From: Aedes albopictus
Taxonomy: Eukaryota > Arthropoda > Insecta > Diptera > Culicidae
Assembly: GCF_035046485.1 (NCBI RefSeq)
Contig: NC_085138.1
Span: forward strand, 276,873,694 to 276,937,693
Length of the DNA stretch: 64,000 nt
Direction: 5' to 3'
Both the position numbers and the translations under genes were made by a program. Below are positions 45,261-57,534 of this stretch, in pieces (within the stretch, counting starts at the first letter, position 1; every line of letters begins with the position of its first letter). The notes under the pieces are model-generated. The model was given only the letters and a program-made list of their open reading frames with translations, had not been told where the DNA came from and made no database searches.

Positions 45261-47689
45261 AAAAAAATTTTTTCTGTGTAAATTATTTCGAGAATTATAT
45301 TTTGATGCTGATTTTATTGTAAAGGCTACCGCCTGAATTAAACAAGTTGTTTCCATGATATTTTTGTTTGATTATTCATAATTACTATAGTATCTATTTG
45401 AAACTTAGACACGATCCAGTGTTGCGGTCAAAAATATTGAGAGTGTCATACTTTTTATTGTACGTGACTGGTGAAAAAATCCCTTGATAGTGTTGAAAAG
45501 CTGTTGATTATAAGAAAAATGGAATTAAACTTATTTTTAAGACGAAAGCTGCATAATAAAAGTTTTATATACGCGTATACGTCTAGTTTATCTGCAAAAA
45601 ATACCACTTAGAGAACAGACTTTATGATCGGAAGAATGCGAGTAACTTCAACAACAACAAATGCATGAGAGGTACATACCACAGACAAATAGACGAAACG
45701 CCTAGAACAATTTTCGTGAAAATCCATCGCCCAGTTCACACTACCACCACCTGGTGGAAATGTTACACGAAACACTGCGTTGTGCAATATCGTCATCAGA
45801 AGGCGCGAGTGTGAAACGTCAAACGCAAAGAAAAACGATGGGCACTCTTCTGGTTATGAAAGCCACAACCAAGATTCAAAATGATCGTTAAAGGCGTGGT
45901 CAATGAAAATTTCGTTAGTGTTACGTTTGTTTGTCTGTATACATACCATGACAATGCTCACGAAAAAGCAAAAAAATACTACCGCTATGAATATTAAAAA
46001 TTTTATAGTAAATTTTTTCTTCAGCCAAGCACCGCGAAGCCATGGCAAGTGCACCGCAGCACTTCAAAAAGTCTTGCATATTCAAATTTAAATTTAAATT
46101 CATTTCCCATTTCATGAAAAATAACTCGAATTAATTAGAACAACTGGACTATTGGAAGGTGCATCAAGGGATTGAGAATACAATTTCCATTATTCCAGCC
46201 GGCGAGTTAAACTCGGATCCAGCAAAAATCGTCTCAGATATTCGCAAAGAATCATGAAACAAATCTGCCAAAATCTTGGCCAAAGCTCTCTAAATAAATA
46301 TTATTCTTTTTTTCCAAGATCTCGTAATGTATATTTACAAGCACCCTACAAGGCATCTCCAATGTATCTTCAATGAATGCGTCAAAACAATGTCAGAAGA
46401 AATCTTACAAATATTTCTGTGGTTTTGCTTAATACCAGAGAAGGAACTATCACTGTTCTCAAAATCAGTTAATCAAGAATTCTACTGATAACGTATTTAT
46501 GATTTTCATTGAAATCTCCTTACGAATTGACAAGAGCCTGGAAGGAATTTATCAAAAATATTGTCAATATATGCCAAAGTTCTGAAAAAAAAACAAATAA
46601 AATAAAATAATTCATGTGTCTTGCTAGAAATTTTTAAGAATTATGGTAAAAGTCTTGGAGAAACTTTTATGAAAAAACCACACTAGAAATAATACAGTAG
46701 AAAGGACTTCCCCGAGGTTCTTGAAAACAAAATACCACTAATTCAGCTGAAGATTTCATTAATCGTTTATAATGATCTTGTCTGTAAGTTTTCAGAAACA
46801 TTCCTGAGCAAGAAATTATCCATGTCAAATAACTATGTCACTTCACTATGCTCCGATAAGTGATGAAAAACGTAAGACAGTGCCATAATTCGTGGAAAAA
46901 AATAATGACGAGTGTATGCACCTTGGAAATGCTGTGAAAAATACGACAGCCTTTTGACGAATTTATAATTGTTTTTTTTACCAATAATGAACTTGTGCAC
47001 CGTTTAGCGATTTATTTTAAAAAAGTGCACCGTGAGCCGAAATGTCTGAAACCCCCTGATCTAACGAACAACATGAACAGGCGCTTTCTCAAAGGTCTTC
47101 AACTCAAAGCTCTCTTGTAGACCGTTTGATGAAAAAAAAATGTTCAAAAGAGTTACGAAATCTCACCGAAAGCACCATAGATAAACTGAAAGAGATTGGT
47201 TATGCGTTATGCCCAAATTGAATACAAATTTACGCATTTGCACGTCCTGCCGTCTAGACTTTGACAAACGAGCCATCTGTATATCATCGGTAAAGCAGGG
47301 CGCAGGAAGTTCGAAAACGACAACAACTGAGAAATTGCCAGAAGTGCTAAGTGCAGAGAGTTATGCCACCGTACCATCAGCGACATCTGTTTAAACAATT
47401 TAATCACGCCCCTTTTCAAAAATGATTTGAAATATACTTCAACTTATGTACCCATTTCAATATTTTTAACGTTACAAAACATGCTTTCAACATTCATCTT
47501 GAAGAAGAGGGAAAACACTTGTCCTCAAATGTAACAGCAAATTAATGAATAAACGACTAATGCGCGGAGGGCGTGATAAAATCGGAACATTACTGTACAT
47601 ATAATATACATAATACATAATAAAAAAAGCTTGTTTTACTCACGCAACGCCATTAACAATAAAATCAGCATCAAACTGAGATTTCCGGC
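45261..47689. other. Spacer between inverted arms; no gene recognised
   Basis: AT-rich DNA of 2.4 kb with short frames only (up to 70 codons). Either the body of a large foldback transposon or ordinary DNA trapped between two opposed copies. Confidence 0.45.
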
Positions 47690-48470
47690 TGAAAAAATTT
47701 ACACTAAAAAAATTTATTACTAAATGTGAAAATTGTGAAATGTTTGAATTGTCATAACTTTTTTGTTTATTAGTTTATCATCACCAAACTTTTATGGTAG
47801 ATTGCTAATACAATGGACCGTTTTCCCTAAAAAAATACGTTGGTAAAAAGATAGGGTTTTGAGACATTTGAGTTTTTGTGACCAAAATGATATTTTTTAA
47901 TGTTAAAAAATATTTTTTTTTCACAGTGTATATTTTTTTAGGAATCACCATTTAGTTATCTTACTTTGCTGAACAATACAATCAGATCATCAAACTGCGA
48001 TTTCTGATCGAAATAATTTACACAGAAAAAAATATATACCAAATGTGAAAATTGTGAAATGTTTGAAATGTTATAACTTTTTTGTTTATTAGTTTACCAT
48101 CACCAAATTTTTATGGTAGATTGCTAATACAATGGACCGTCTTCCCTAAAAAAATTACGTTGGTAAAAAGATAGGGTTTTGAGATATTTGAGTTTTTGTG
48201 ACAAAAATGATATTTTTTAATGTTAAAAAAGATGTTTTTTCACAGTGTATGTTTTCTTAGGAATCACCATTTAGTTATCTAACTTTGCTGAAAAATTCAT
48301 AGCAACCGAACGAACCATTTTGGCTGTGCAGATTTTTGAATATTTTTGAACCATTTTCACATACACCCTTTTGAAAAGTTAGTCGTGATTCAAAATAAAA
48401 ATTTGATATCGATAAATGGCGATTTAGATGGAACTGAAAAACTGTGCAAAGTTTCAGTTCAATAGAAAAT
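47690..48470. repeat. Right arm of the long-range inverted repeat, with an internal duplication
   Basis: 47,740-47,960 and 48,040-48,260 are near-identical direct copies (GGTAGATTGCTAATACAATGG and AAAAAGATAGGGTTTTGAGA in both). The second copy continues into the reverse complement of 44,790-45,050. The arm is therefore the left arm plus one partial tandem duplicate. Confidence 0.65.
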
Positions 48471-48479
48471 CATGAATTA

Positions 48480-49480
48480 AAAAATTTCCTTAATTTTGAT
48501 GCTGTTGCTTGGAATCGCTCTATAGTGAAGAAGTGGATGAACTGGAATTGGCTCACTTCAAATCTAAGATGGTGGTTGTTAACAACAGAAATTTGGAACA
48601 GCAAGCGGTCGACAATCAATAAGCTTACCTTCAATAGTCACGATGATTATGCCAGATGATGTCCAATAGCTTTGCGGTGAATACCAGTAGGCGCAAGCTT
48701 CTGTCTGGTGTCGCCGCTTTCATATACTAAGGTATGGCAACCCGGCGCTAAGTATACTGAGAGCTACCGTGGTAAGCTGAAAATTACGTATAGGGTAATG
48801 TGCCTAAGGATGACAAGGACGTACAGTCGTGTCACATGATGCTCGCCTCAAAAGGAATACGCAGGACTGCCAGGTTGGCCTTTATGGTCAAATGGCAGCG
48901 TGCGTGTGACCAAAGGAAGCTGAAGATTGATTGCGAAGGTAGATAGATTCCACCTGACTCAGGTCCATTCGGGCCATAGTTGTCCTAGAATCTTCACCGG
49001 AATGGCACGCTTAGAGGCAACGACGGAATACGTGTTGCTATTGTTTTCGCGTTTTCGCACTATGCGTGACCACATGTGGTGGGGAAAAGACCCCGGACAT
49101 TGTGAAGACGACCTTGGCTGAATGCCGTTTCTTCGGCTATCGCCCACATCGTCTCAAAGTTGCAGAGAAGGAGACGCATGGACTCGAGGATTTGCTAGTG
49201 TAGGCGTTTATCGAGAGGTGGTCCAAAGGTTCGGAGTCGGCCACGCAGGCAATACCGGTGCCTAGTGGCCAAATTCGAGCATTCTAACAAACCAGTAGCC
49301 ACGCGGAGAACATACTGGAAGCGTCGCTGTTGTGGCGATACTGGGTTGGATCCGCTGTCGCTGGGCCCGTCAAGGTCCAGAGGAGGTAAAGGCCCCATGG
49401 TGGTAATTCCTCCTGGTGTTATCTGATAGGGTCTTACGTGCGAGAAGTTCAAATCTCTGTTCAGGCGGTATCAGCTCTTC
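48480..49480 (+). pseudogene. Decayed 3' end of the R1-type LINE family, plus strand
   Basis: Matches the ORF2 C-terminus and 3' UTR of the 30,872-42,253 element in opposite orientation: WMNWNWLTSN, then VVVNNR-like sequence (near 48,530-48,590, against WMRSRKLELAHHK and VVNN), FHLTQVHSGHSC (near 48,950, against FHLTQVLTGHGC), FRTMRDHMW, and a 3' UTR stretch around GATACTGGGTTGGATC (49,336). All frames are broken. It ends about 200 bp before the minisatellite begins. Confidence 0.7.
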
Positions 49481-52400
49481 ATATTCAATTGTGCAGTTAG
49501 AAGCAGGCGTGGCTTTTGCCCCTGTCCAGCTTCCTAGGGAAAATGAAGTGGTACCTACGGCCACACGGGAAGCAGGTAATGCGGCAGCACATTAAAAGAC
49601 ACACTACACAACAACTTCCACCACAAGGTTGTACAGACTGAACATAACATACACTAAACATAACTGATGAAATCCTGGGAAGATTCTCTACAGAAAACTT
49701 AGAGGATTCTCCGCTGAATCCTGAGAGGATTCTCCACAGAACCCCCAGATAGGATTCTCCATAGAATCCCGAGAGGATTATCCTCAGAATCCTGAGAGGA
49801 TTCTCCGCAGAATTCTGAGAGTATTCTCCACAGAATTCTGAGAGTATTCTCCACAGAATTCTGAGAGTATTCTCCACAGAATTCTGAGAGTATTCTCCAC
49901 AGAATCCTGAGAGGATTCTCCACAGAATCCTGAGAGAATTCTCCACAGAATCCTGAGAAAATTCTCCACAGAATCCTGAGAGAATTCTCCACAGAATCCT
50001 GAGATGATTCTCCACAGAATCCTGAGAGGATTCTCCACAGAATCCTGAGAGGATTCTCCACAGAATCCTGAGAGGATTCTCCACAGAATCCTGAGAGGAT
50101 TCTCCACAGAATCCTGAGAGGATTCTCCACAGAATCCTGAGAGGATTCTCCACAGAATCCTGAGAGGATTCTCCACAGAATCCTGAGAGGATTCTCCACA
50201 GAATCCTGAGAGGATTCTCCACAGAATCCTGAGAGGATTCTCCACAGAATCCTGAGAGGATTCTCCACAGAATCCTGAGAGGATTCTCCACAGAATCCTG
50301 AGAGGATTCTCCACAGAATCCTGAGAGGATTCTCCATAGAATCCTGAGAGGATTCTCCATAGAATCCTGAGAGGATTCTCCACAGAATCCTAAGAGGATT
50401 CTCCACAGAATCCTGAGAGGATTCTCCACAGAATCCTGAGAGGATTCTCCGCAGATTCCTGAGAGGATTCTCCACAGAATCCTGAGAGGATTCTCCACAG
50501 AATCCTGAGAGGATTCTCCACAGAATCCTGAGAGGATTCTCCACAGAATCCTGAGAGGATTCTCCACAGAATCCTGAGAGGATTCTCCACAGAATCCTGA
50601 GAGGATTCTCCACAGAATCCTGAGAGGATTCTCCATAGAATCCTGAGAGGATTCTCCACAGAATCCTGAGAGGATTCTCCACAGAATCCTGAGAGGATTC
50701 TCCACAGAATCCTGAGAGGATTCTCCATAGAATCCTGAGAGGATTCTCCACAGAATCCTGAGAGGATTCTCCACAGAATCCTGAGAGGATTCTCCGCAGA
50801 TTCCTGAGAGGATTCTCCACAGAATCCTGAGAGGATTCTCCACAGAATCCTGAGAGGATTCTCCACAGAATCCTGAGAGGATTCTCCACAGAATCCTGAG
50901 AGGATTCTCCACAGAATCCTGAGAGGATTCTCCACAGAATCCTGAGAGGATTCTCCACAGAATCCTGAGAGGATTCTCCACAGAATCCTGAGAGGATTCT
51001 CCACAGAATCCTGAGAGGATTCTCCACAGAATCCTGAGAGGATTCTCCACAGAATCCTGAGAGGATTCTCCACAGAATCCTGAGAGGATTCTCCACAGAA
51101 TCGAGAGAGGATTCTCCACAGAATCCTGAGAGGATTCTCCACAGAATCCTGAGAGGATTCTCCACAGAATCCTGAGAGGATTCTCCACAGAATCCTGAGA
51201 GGATTCTCCACAGAATCCTGAGAGGATTCTCCACAGAATCCTGAGAGGATTCTCCACAGAATCCTGAGAGGATTCTCCGCAGATTCCTGAGAGGATTCTC
51301 CACAGAATCCTGAGAGGATTCTCCACAGAATCCTGAGAGGATTCTCCACAGAATCCTGAGAGGATTCTCCACATAATCCTGAGAGGATTCTCCACATAAT
51401 CCTGAGAGGATTCTCCACAGAATCCTGAGAGGATTCTCCACAGAATCCTGAGAGGATTCTCCACAGAATCCTGAGAGGATTCTCCACAGAATCCTGAGAG
51501 GATTCTCCACAGAATCCAGAGAGGATTCTCCACAGAATCCTGAGAGGATTCTCCACAGAATCCTGAGAGGATTCTCCACAGAATCCTGAGAGGATTCTCC
51601 ACAGAATCCTGAGAGGATTCTCCACAGAATCCTGAGAGGATTCTCCACAGAATCCTGAGAGGATTCTCCACAGAATCCTGAGAGGATTCTTCACAGAATC
51701 CTGAGAGGATTCTCCACAGAATCCTGAGAGGATTCTCCACAGAATCCTGAGAGGATTCTCCACAGAATCCTGAGAGGATTCTCCACAGAATCCTGAGAGG
51801 ATTCTCCACAGAATCCTGAGAGGATTCTCCACAGAATCCTGAGAGGATTCTCCACAGAATCCTGAGAGGATTCTCCACAGAATCCTGAGAGGATTCTCCA
51901 CAGAATCCTGAGAGGATTCTCCACAGAATCCTGAGAGGATTCTCCACAGAATCCTGAGAGGATTCTCCACAGAATCCTGAGAGGATTCTCCACAGAATCC
52001 TGAGAGGATTCTCCACAGAATCCTGAGAGGATTCTCCACAGAATCCTGAGAGGATTCTCCACAGAATCCTGAGAGGATTCTCCACAGAATCCTGAGAGGA
52101 TTCTCCACAGAATCCTGAGAGGATTCTCCACAGAATCCTGAGAGGATTCTCCACAGAATCCTGAGAGGATTCTCCACAGAATCCTGAGAGGATTCTCCAC
52201 AGAATCCTGAGAGGATTCTCCAAAGAATTCTGAGAGGATTCTCCACAGAATCCTGAGAGGATTCTCCACAGAATCCTGAGAGGATTCTCCACAGAATCCT
52301 GAGAGGATTCTCCACAGAATCCTGAGAGGATTCTCCACAGAATCCTGAGAGGATTCTCCACAGAATCCTGAGAGGATTCTCCACAGAATCCTGAGAGGAT

Positions 52401-53453
52401 TCTCCACAGAATCCTGAGAGGATTCTCCACAGAATCCTGAGAGGATTCTCCACAGAATCCTGAGAGGATTCTCCACAGAATCCTGAGAGGATTCTCCACA
52501 GAATCCTGAGAGGATTCTCCACAGAATCCTGAGAGGATTCTCCACAGAATCCTGAGAGGATTCTCCACAGAATCCTGAGAGGATTCTCCACAGAATCCTG
52601 AGAGGATTCTCCACAGAATCCTGAGAGGATTCTCCACAGAATCCTGAGAGGATTCTCCACAGAATCCTGAGAGGATTCTCCACAGAATCCTGAGAGGATT
52701 CTCCACAGAATCCTGAGAGGATTCTCCACAGAATCCTGAGAGGATTCTCCACAGAATCCTGAGAGGATTCTCCACAGAATCCTGAGAGAATTCTCCACAG
52801 AATCCTGAGAGGATTCTCCACAGAATCCTGAGAGGATTCTCCACAGAATCCTGAGAGGATTCTCCACAGAATCCTGAGAGGATTCTCCACAGAATCCTGA
52901 GAGGATTCTCCACAGAATCCTGTGAGGATTCTCCACAGAATCCTGAGAGGATTCTCCACAGAATCCTGAGAGGATTCTCCACAGAATCCTGAGAGGATTC
53001 TCCACAGAATCCTGAGAGGATTCTCCACAGAATCCTGAGAGGATTCTCCACAGAATCCTGAGAGGATTCTCCACAGAATCCTGAGAGGATTCTCCATAGA
53101 ATCCTGAGAGGATTCTCCACAGAATCCTGAGAGGATTCTCCACAGAATCCTGAGAGGATTCTCCACAGAATCCTGAGAGGATTCTCCACAGAATCCTGAG
53201 AGGATTCTCCACAGAATCCTGAGAGAATTCTCCACAGAATCCTGAGAGGATTCTCCACAGAATCCTGAGAGGATTCTCCACAGAATCCTGAGAGGATTCT
53301 CCACAGAATCCTGAGAGGATTCTCCACAGAATCCTGTGAGGATTCTCCACAGAATCCTGAGAGGATTCTCCACAGAATCCTGAGAGGATTCTCCACAGAA
53401 TCCTGAGAGGATTCTCCACAGAATCCTGAGAGGATTCTCCACAGAATCCTGAG

Positions 53454-53845
53454 CAGTGTTGGTAAAAACTCAAATTCTCAAATGTCATGCTTGAGTTGTT
53501 CCACGCGCGATTCTTGACTCCCCAAACTCATCGCCGAAAAAATCATGCATGAGTTGACTCGCGATTTCACTCATTGCTTTTTTTCTTGGTAATCTTATTA
53601 CTTACATCGATGTTTTTAGGTTTATATGATAGAACAAAACCAAATCTATCGTACAACAACATTGGATGTCGTTCAAATTGATTTGGATTCGTTTTACAAG
53701 CGAACGAGATTTCGGCGCTTGACTCGTGAGAGCGAGATTTTGCATGAAAATCTCGCGCGTGAGAAAATGATTCAGAATCGCGCGCGAGTTTGCTCACGCA
53801 GGAGCGGTTCATGAGTGTGATTTGAGTGTGATTTTACCAACACTG
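53454..53845. mobile_element. 392-bp hAT-type MITE, copy 1
   Basis: Ends CAGTGTTGGTAAAA and TTTTACCAACACTG, flanked by ATCCTGAG (53,446-53,453 and 53,846-53,853), an 8-bp target duplication taken from the minisatellite unit. Contains two opposed frames of 62 and 81 codons that also appear in copy 2; neither has a recognisable domain. Confidence 0.85.
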
Positions 53846-55370
53846 ATCCTGAGAGGATTCTCCACAGAATCCTGAGAGGATTCTCCACAGAATCCTGAGA
53901 GGATTCTCCACAGAATCCTGAGAGGATTCTCCACAGAATCCTGAGAGGATTCTCCACAGAATCCTGAGAGGATTCTTCACAGAATCCTGAGAGGATTCTC
54001 CGCAGATTCTTGAGAGGATTCTCCACAGAATCCTGAGAGGATTCTCCACAGAATCCTGAGAGGATTCCCCACAGAATCCTGAGAGGATTCCCCACAGAAT
54101 CCTGAGAGGATTCTCCACAGAACCCTGAGAGGATTCTCCACAGAATCCTGAGAGGATTCTCGACAGAATACTGAGAGGATTCTCGACAGAATACTGAGAG
54201 GATTCTCCACAGAATCCTGAGAGGATTCTCCACAGAATCCTGAGAGGATTCTCCACAGAATCCTCAAAGGATTCTCCACAGATTCCTGAGAGGATTCTCC
54301 ACAGAATCCTGAGGGGATTCTCCACAGAATCCTGAGAGGATTCTCCACATAATCAAGGATTCCCCACAGAAGGATTCTCGGCAGAACCCTGAGAGGATCC
54401 TCAACAGAATCCGAAGAGGATTCTCCACAGAATCCTGAGAGGAATCTCCGTAGAATCCTGTGAGGATTCGCCGTAGAAACCTGTGAGGATTCTCCACAGA
54501 ACCCTCAGAGGATTCTCCATAGAATCATGAGAGGATTCTCCATAGAATCGTGAGAGGATTTTCCACAGAATCTTGAGAGGATTCTCCACAGAATCCTGAG
54601 AGGATTTTCCGCAGAATCCTGAGAAGATTCTCCACAGAATCCTGAGAGGATTCTCCACAGAATCCTGAGAGGATTCTCCACAGAATCCTGAGAGGATTCT
54701 CCACAGAATCCTGTGAGGATTCTCCACAGAATCCTGAGAGGATTCCCCACAGAATCCTGAGAGGATTCCCCACAGAATCCTGAGAGGATTCTCCACAGAA
54801 CCCTGAGAGGATTCTCCACAGAATCCTGAGAGGATTCTCGACAGAATACTGAGAGGATTCTCGACAGAATACTGAGAGGATTCTCCACAGAATCCTGAGA
54901 GGATTCTCCACAGAATCCTGAGAGGATTCTCCACAGAATCCTCAAAGGATTCTCCACAGATTCCTGAAAGGATTCTCCACAGAATCCTGAGGGGATTCTC
55001 CACAGAATCCTGAGAGGATTCTCCACATAATCAAGGATTCCCCACAGAAGGATTCTCGGCAGAACCCTGAGAGGATCCTCAACAGAATCCGAAGAGGATT
55101 CTCCACAGAATCCTGAGAGGATTCTCCATAGAATCCTGAGAGGATTCTCCACAGAATCCTGAGAGGATTCTCCACAGAATCCTGAGAGGATTCTCCACAG
55201 AATCCTGAGAGGATTCTCCACAGAATCCTGAGAGGATTCTCCACAGAATCCTGTGAGGATTCTCCACAGAATCCTGAGAGGATTCTCCACAGAATCCTGA
55301 GAGGATTCTCCACAGAATCCTGAGAGGATTCTCCACAGAATCCTGAGAGGATTCTCCACAGAATCCTGAG

Positions 55371-55762
55371 CAGTGTTGGTAAAAACTCAAATTCTCAAAT
55401 GTCATGCTTGAGTTGTTCCACGCGCGATTCTTGACTCCCCAAACTCATCGCCGAAAAAATCATGCATGAGTTGACTCGCGATTTCACTCATTGCTTTTTT
55501 TCTTGGTAATCTTATTACTTACATCGATGTTTTTAGGTTTATATGATAGAACAAAACCAAATCTATCGTACAACAACATTAGATGTCGTTCAAATTGATT
55601 TGGATTCGTTTTACAAGCGAACGAGATTTCGGCGCTTGACTCGTGAGAGCGAGATTTTGCATGAAAATCTCGCGCGTGAGAAAATGATTCAGAATCGCGC
55701 GCGAGTTTGCTCACGCAGGAGCGGTTCATGAGTGTGATTTGAGTGTGATTTTACCAACACTG
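55371..55762. mobile_element. 392-bp hAT-type MITE, copy 2
   Basis: The same length as copy 1, with one base difference noticed (G to A at the position read as Pro versus Leu in a minus frame), the same ATCCTGAG flanks and the same order of variant minisatellite units downstream. It therefore arose by duplication of a block of the array and not by a second transposition. Confidence 0.85.
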
Positions 55763-57534
55763 ATCCTGAGAGGATTCTCCACAGAATCCTGAGAGGATTC
55801 TCCACAGAATCCTGAGAGGATTCTCCACAGAATCCTGAGAGGATTCTCCACAGAATCCTGAGAGGATTCTTCACAGAATCCTGAGAGGATTCTCCGCAGA
55901 TTCTTGAGAGGATTCTCCACAGAATCCTGAGAGGATTCTCCACAGAATCCTGAGAGGATTCCCCACAGAATCCTGAGAGGATTCCCCACAGAATCCTGAG
56001 AGGATTCTCCACAGAACCCTGAGAGGATTCTCCACAGAATCCTGAGAGGATTCTCGACAGAATACTGAGAGGATTCTCGACAGAATACTGAGAGGATTCT
56101 CCACAGAATCCTGAGAGGATTCTCCACAGAATCCTGAGAGGATTCTCCACAGAATCCTCAAAGGATTCTCCACAGATTCCTGAGAGGATTCTCCACAGAA
56201 TCCTGAGGGGATTCTCCACAGAATCCTGAGAGGATTCTCCACATAATCAAGGATTCCCCACAGAAGGATTCTCGGCAAAACCCTGAGAGGATCCTCAACA
56301 GAATCCGAAGAGGATTCTCCACAGAATCCTGAGAGGAATCTCCGTAGAATCCTGTGAGGATTCGCCGTAGAAACCTGTGAGGATTCTCCACAGAACCCTC
56401 AGAGGATTCTCCATAGAATCATGAGAGGATTCTCCATAGAATCGTGAGAGGATTCTCCACAGAATCTTGAGAGGATTCTCCACAGAATCCTGAGAGGATT
56501 TTCCGCAGAATCCTGAGAAGATTCTCCGCAGAATCCTGAGTTGATTCTCCACAGATTCCTGAGGGGATTCTCCGCAGAATCCTGAGAGGATTCTCGACAG
56601 AATCCAGAGAGTATTTTCTACTGAATCTAGAGAGAATTCTCCACATAATCCTGAGAGGAATCTCCGCAGAATCCTGAGATGATTCTCTACTGAATCCAGA
56701 AAGGATTCTCCACAGAATCCTGAGAGGATTCTCCGCAGATTCCTGAGAGGATTCTCCACAGAATCCTGAGAGGATACTCCACAGAATCCTGAGAGGATTC
56801 CCCACAGAATCCTGAGAGGATTCTCCACAGAATCCTGAGAGGATTCTCCACAGAATCCTGAGAGGATTCTCCATAGAATCCTGAGAGGATTCTCCGCAGA
56901 ATCCTGAGAGGATTCTCCACAGAATCCTGAGAGGATTCTCCACAGAATCCTGAGAGGATTCTCCACAGAATCCTGAGAGGATTCTCCACAGAATCCTGAG
57001 AGGCTTCTCCACAGAATCCTGAGAGGATTCTCCACAGAATCCCGAGTAGATTCGCCACAGAACCCTGAGAGTATTTGCCACAGAATCCTGAGAGGATTCT
57101 CCGCAGATTCCTGAGAGGATTCTCCACATAATCCTGAGAGGATTCTCGGCAGAATCCTGAGAGGATTCTCGGCAGAATCCTGAGAGGATTCTCCACGTAA
57201 TCCTATGAAGAATCTCCGCAGAATCCTGAGATGATTCGCCACAGAACCTTTAGAGCATTCTTAACAGAATCCAGAGAGGATTCTCCACAGAATCCTGAGA
57301 GGATTCTCCACAGAATCCTAAGAGATTTCTCGACTGAATTCTGATAGTTTTCTCCACAGAATTCTGGAATGGAATCCTTAAAGGATTCTCTCTAAACCCT
57401 GAGACGATTTTCAATGAATTTTAATGAGTTTATCAACAAAATCAGGTGGTGTTTCTGTGGTGAATAATTTCATAATTAATTGACAAACTCGGCATATTTT
57501 TTAACAAAATCTCGAGGCTTTTCAATTGCATCTC

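Larger units (their letters stand above)
53454..56500. repeat. Higher-order repeat inside the 23-bp array
   Basis: A marker series of variant units (GATTCCCCACAG doubled, GACAGAATACTGAG doubled, CCTCAAAGGATT, CATAATCAAGGATTCC, GGATCCTCAACAG) occurs three times, with the CATAATCAAGG marker at about 54,349, 55,026 and 56,243. The first and third blocks each follow a MITE; the second follows a partial copy. Confidence 0.75.
49680..57370 (-). repeat. 23-bp minisatellite array, about 300 units
   Basis: Unit (plus strand) GAATCCTGAGAGGATTC TCCACA, 23 bp. Each unit contains the inverted repeat GAATCC/GGATTC around a 5-base loop. The unit has no stop on the minus strand and 23 is not a multiple of 3, so all three minus frames are open and show the same 23-residue period; frames of up to 1,299 codons result. 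The core (about 50,000-53,450) is very uniform; both ends, particularly 56,500-57,370, are degenerate. Two hAT MITEs interrupt it. Confidence 0.95.

Noticed and set aside
49497..53396. 1,299-codon minus-strand frame (and others of 1,032, 649 and 583 codons)
   Set aside because: By-product of a stop-free 23-bp tandem repeat: all three minus frames are open over the same DNA and show the same periodic peptide. No unique domain is present in the repeated part.
49680..57370. CRISPR array
   Set aside because: Units are contiguous with no unique spacers, and the context is a eukaryotic repeat region.
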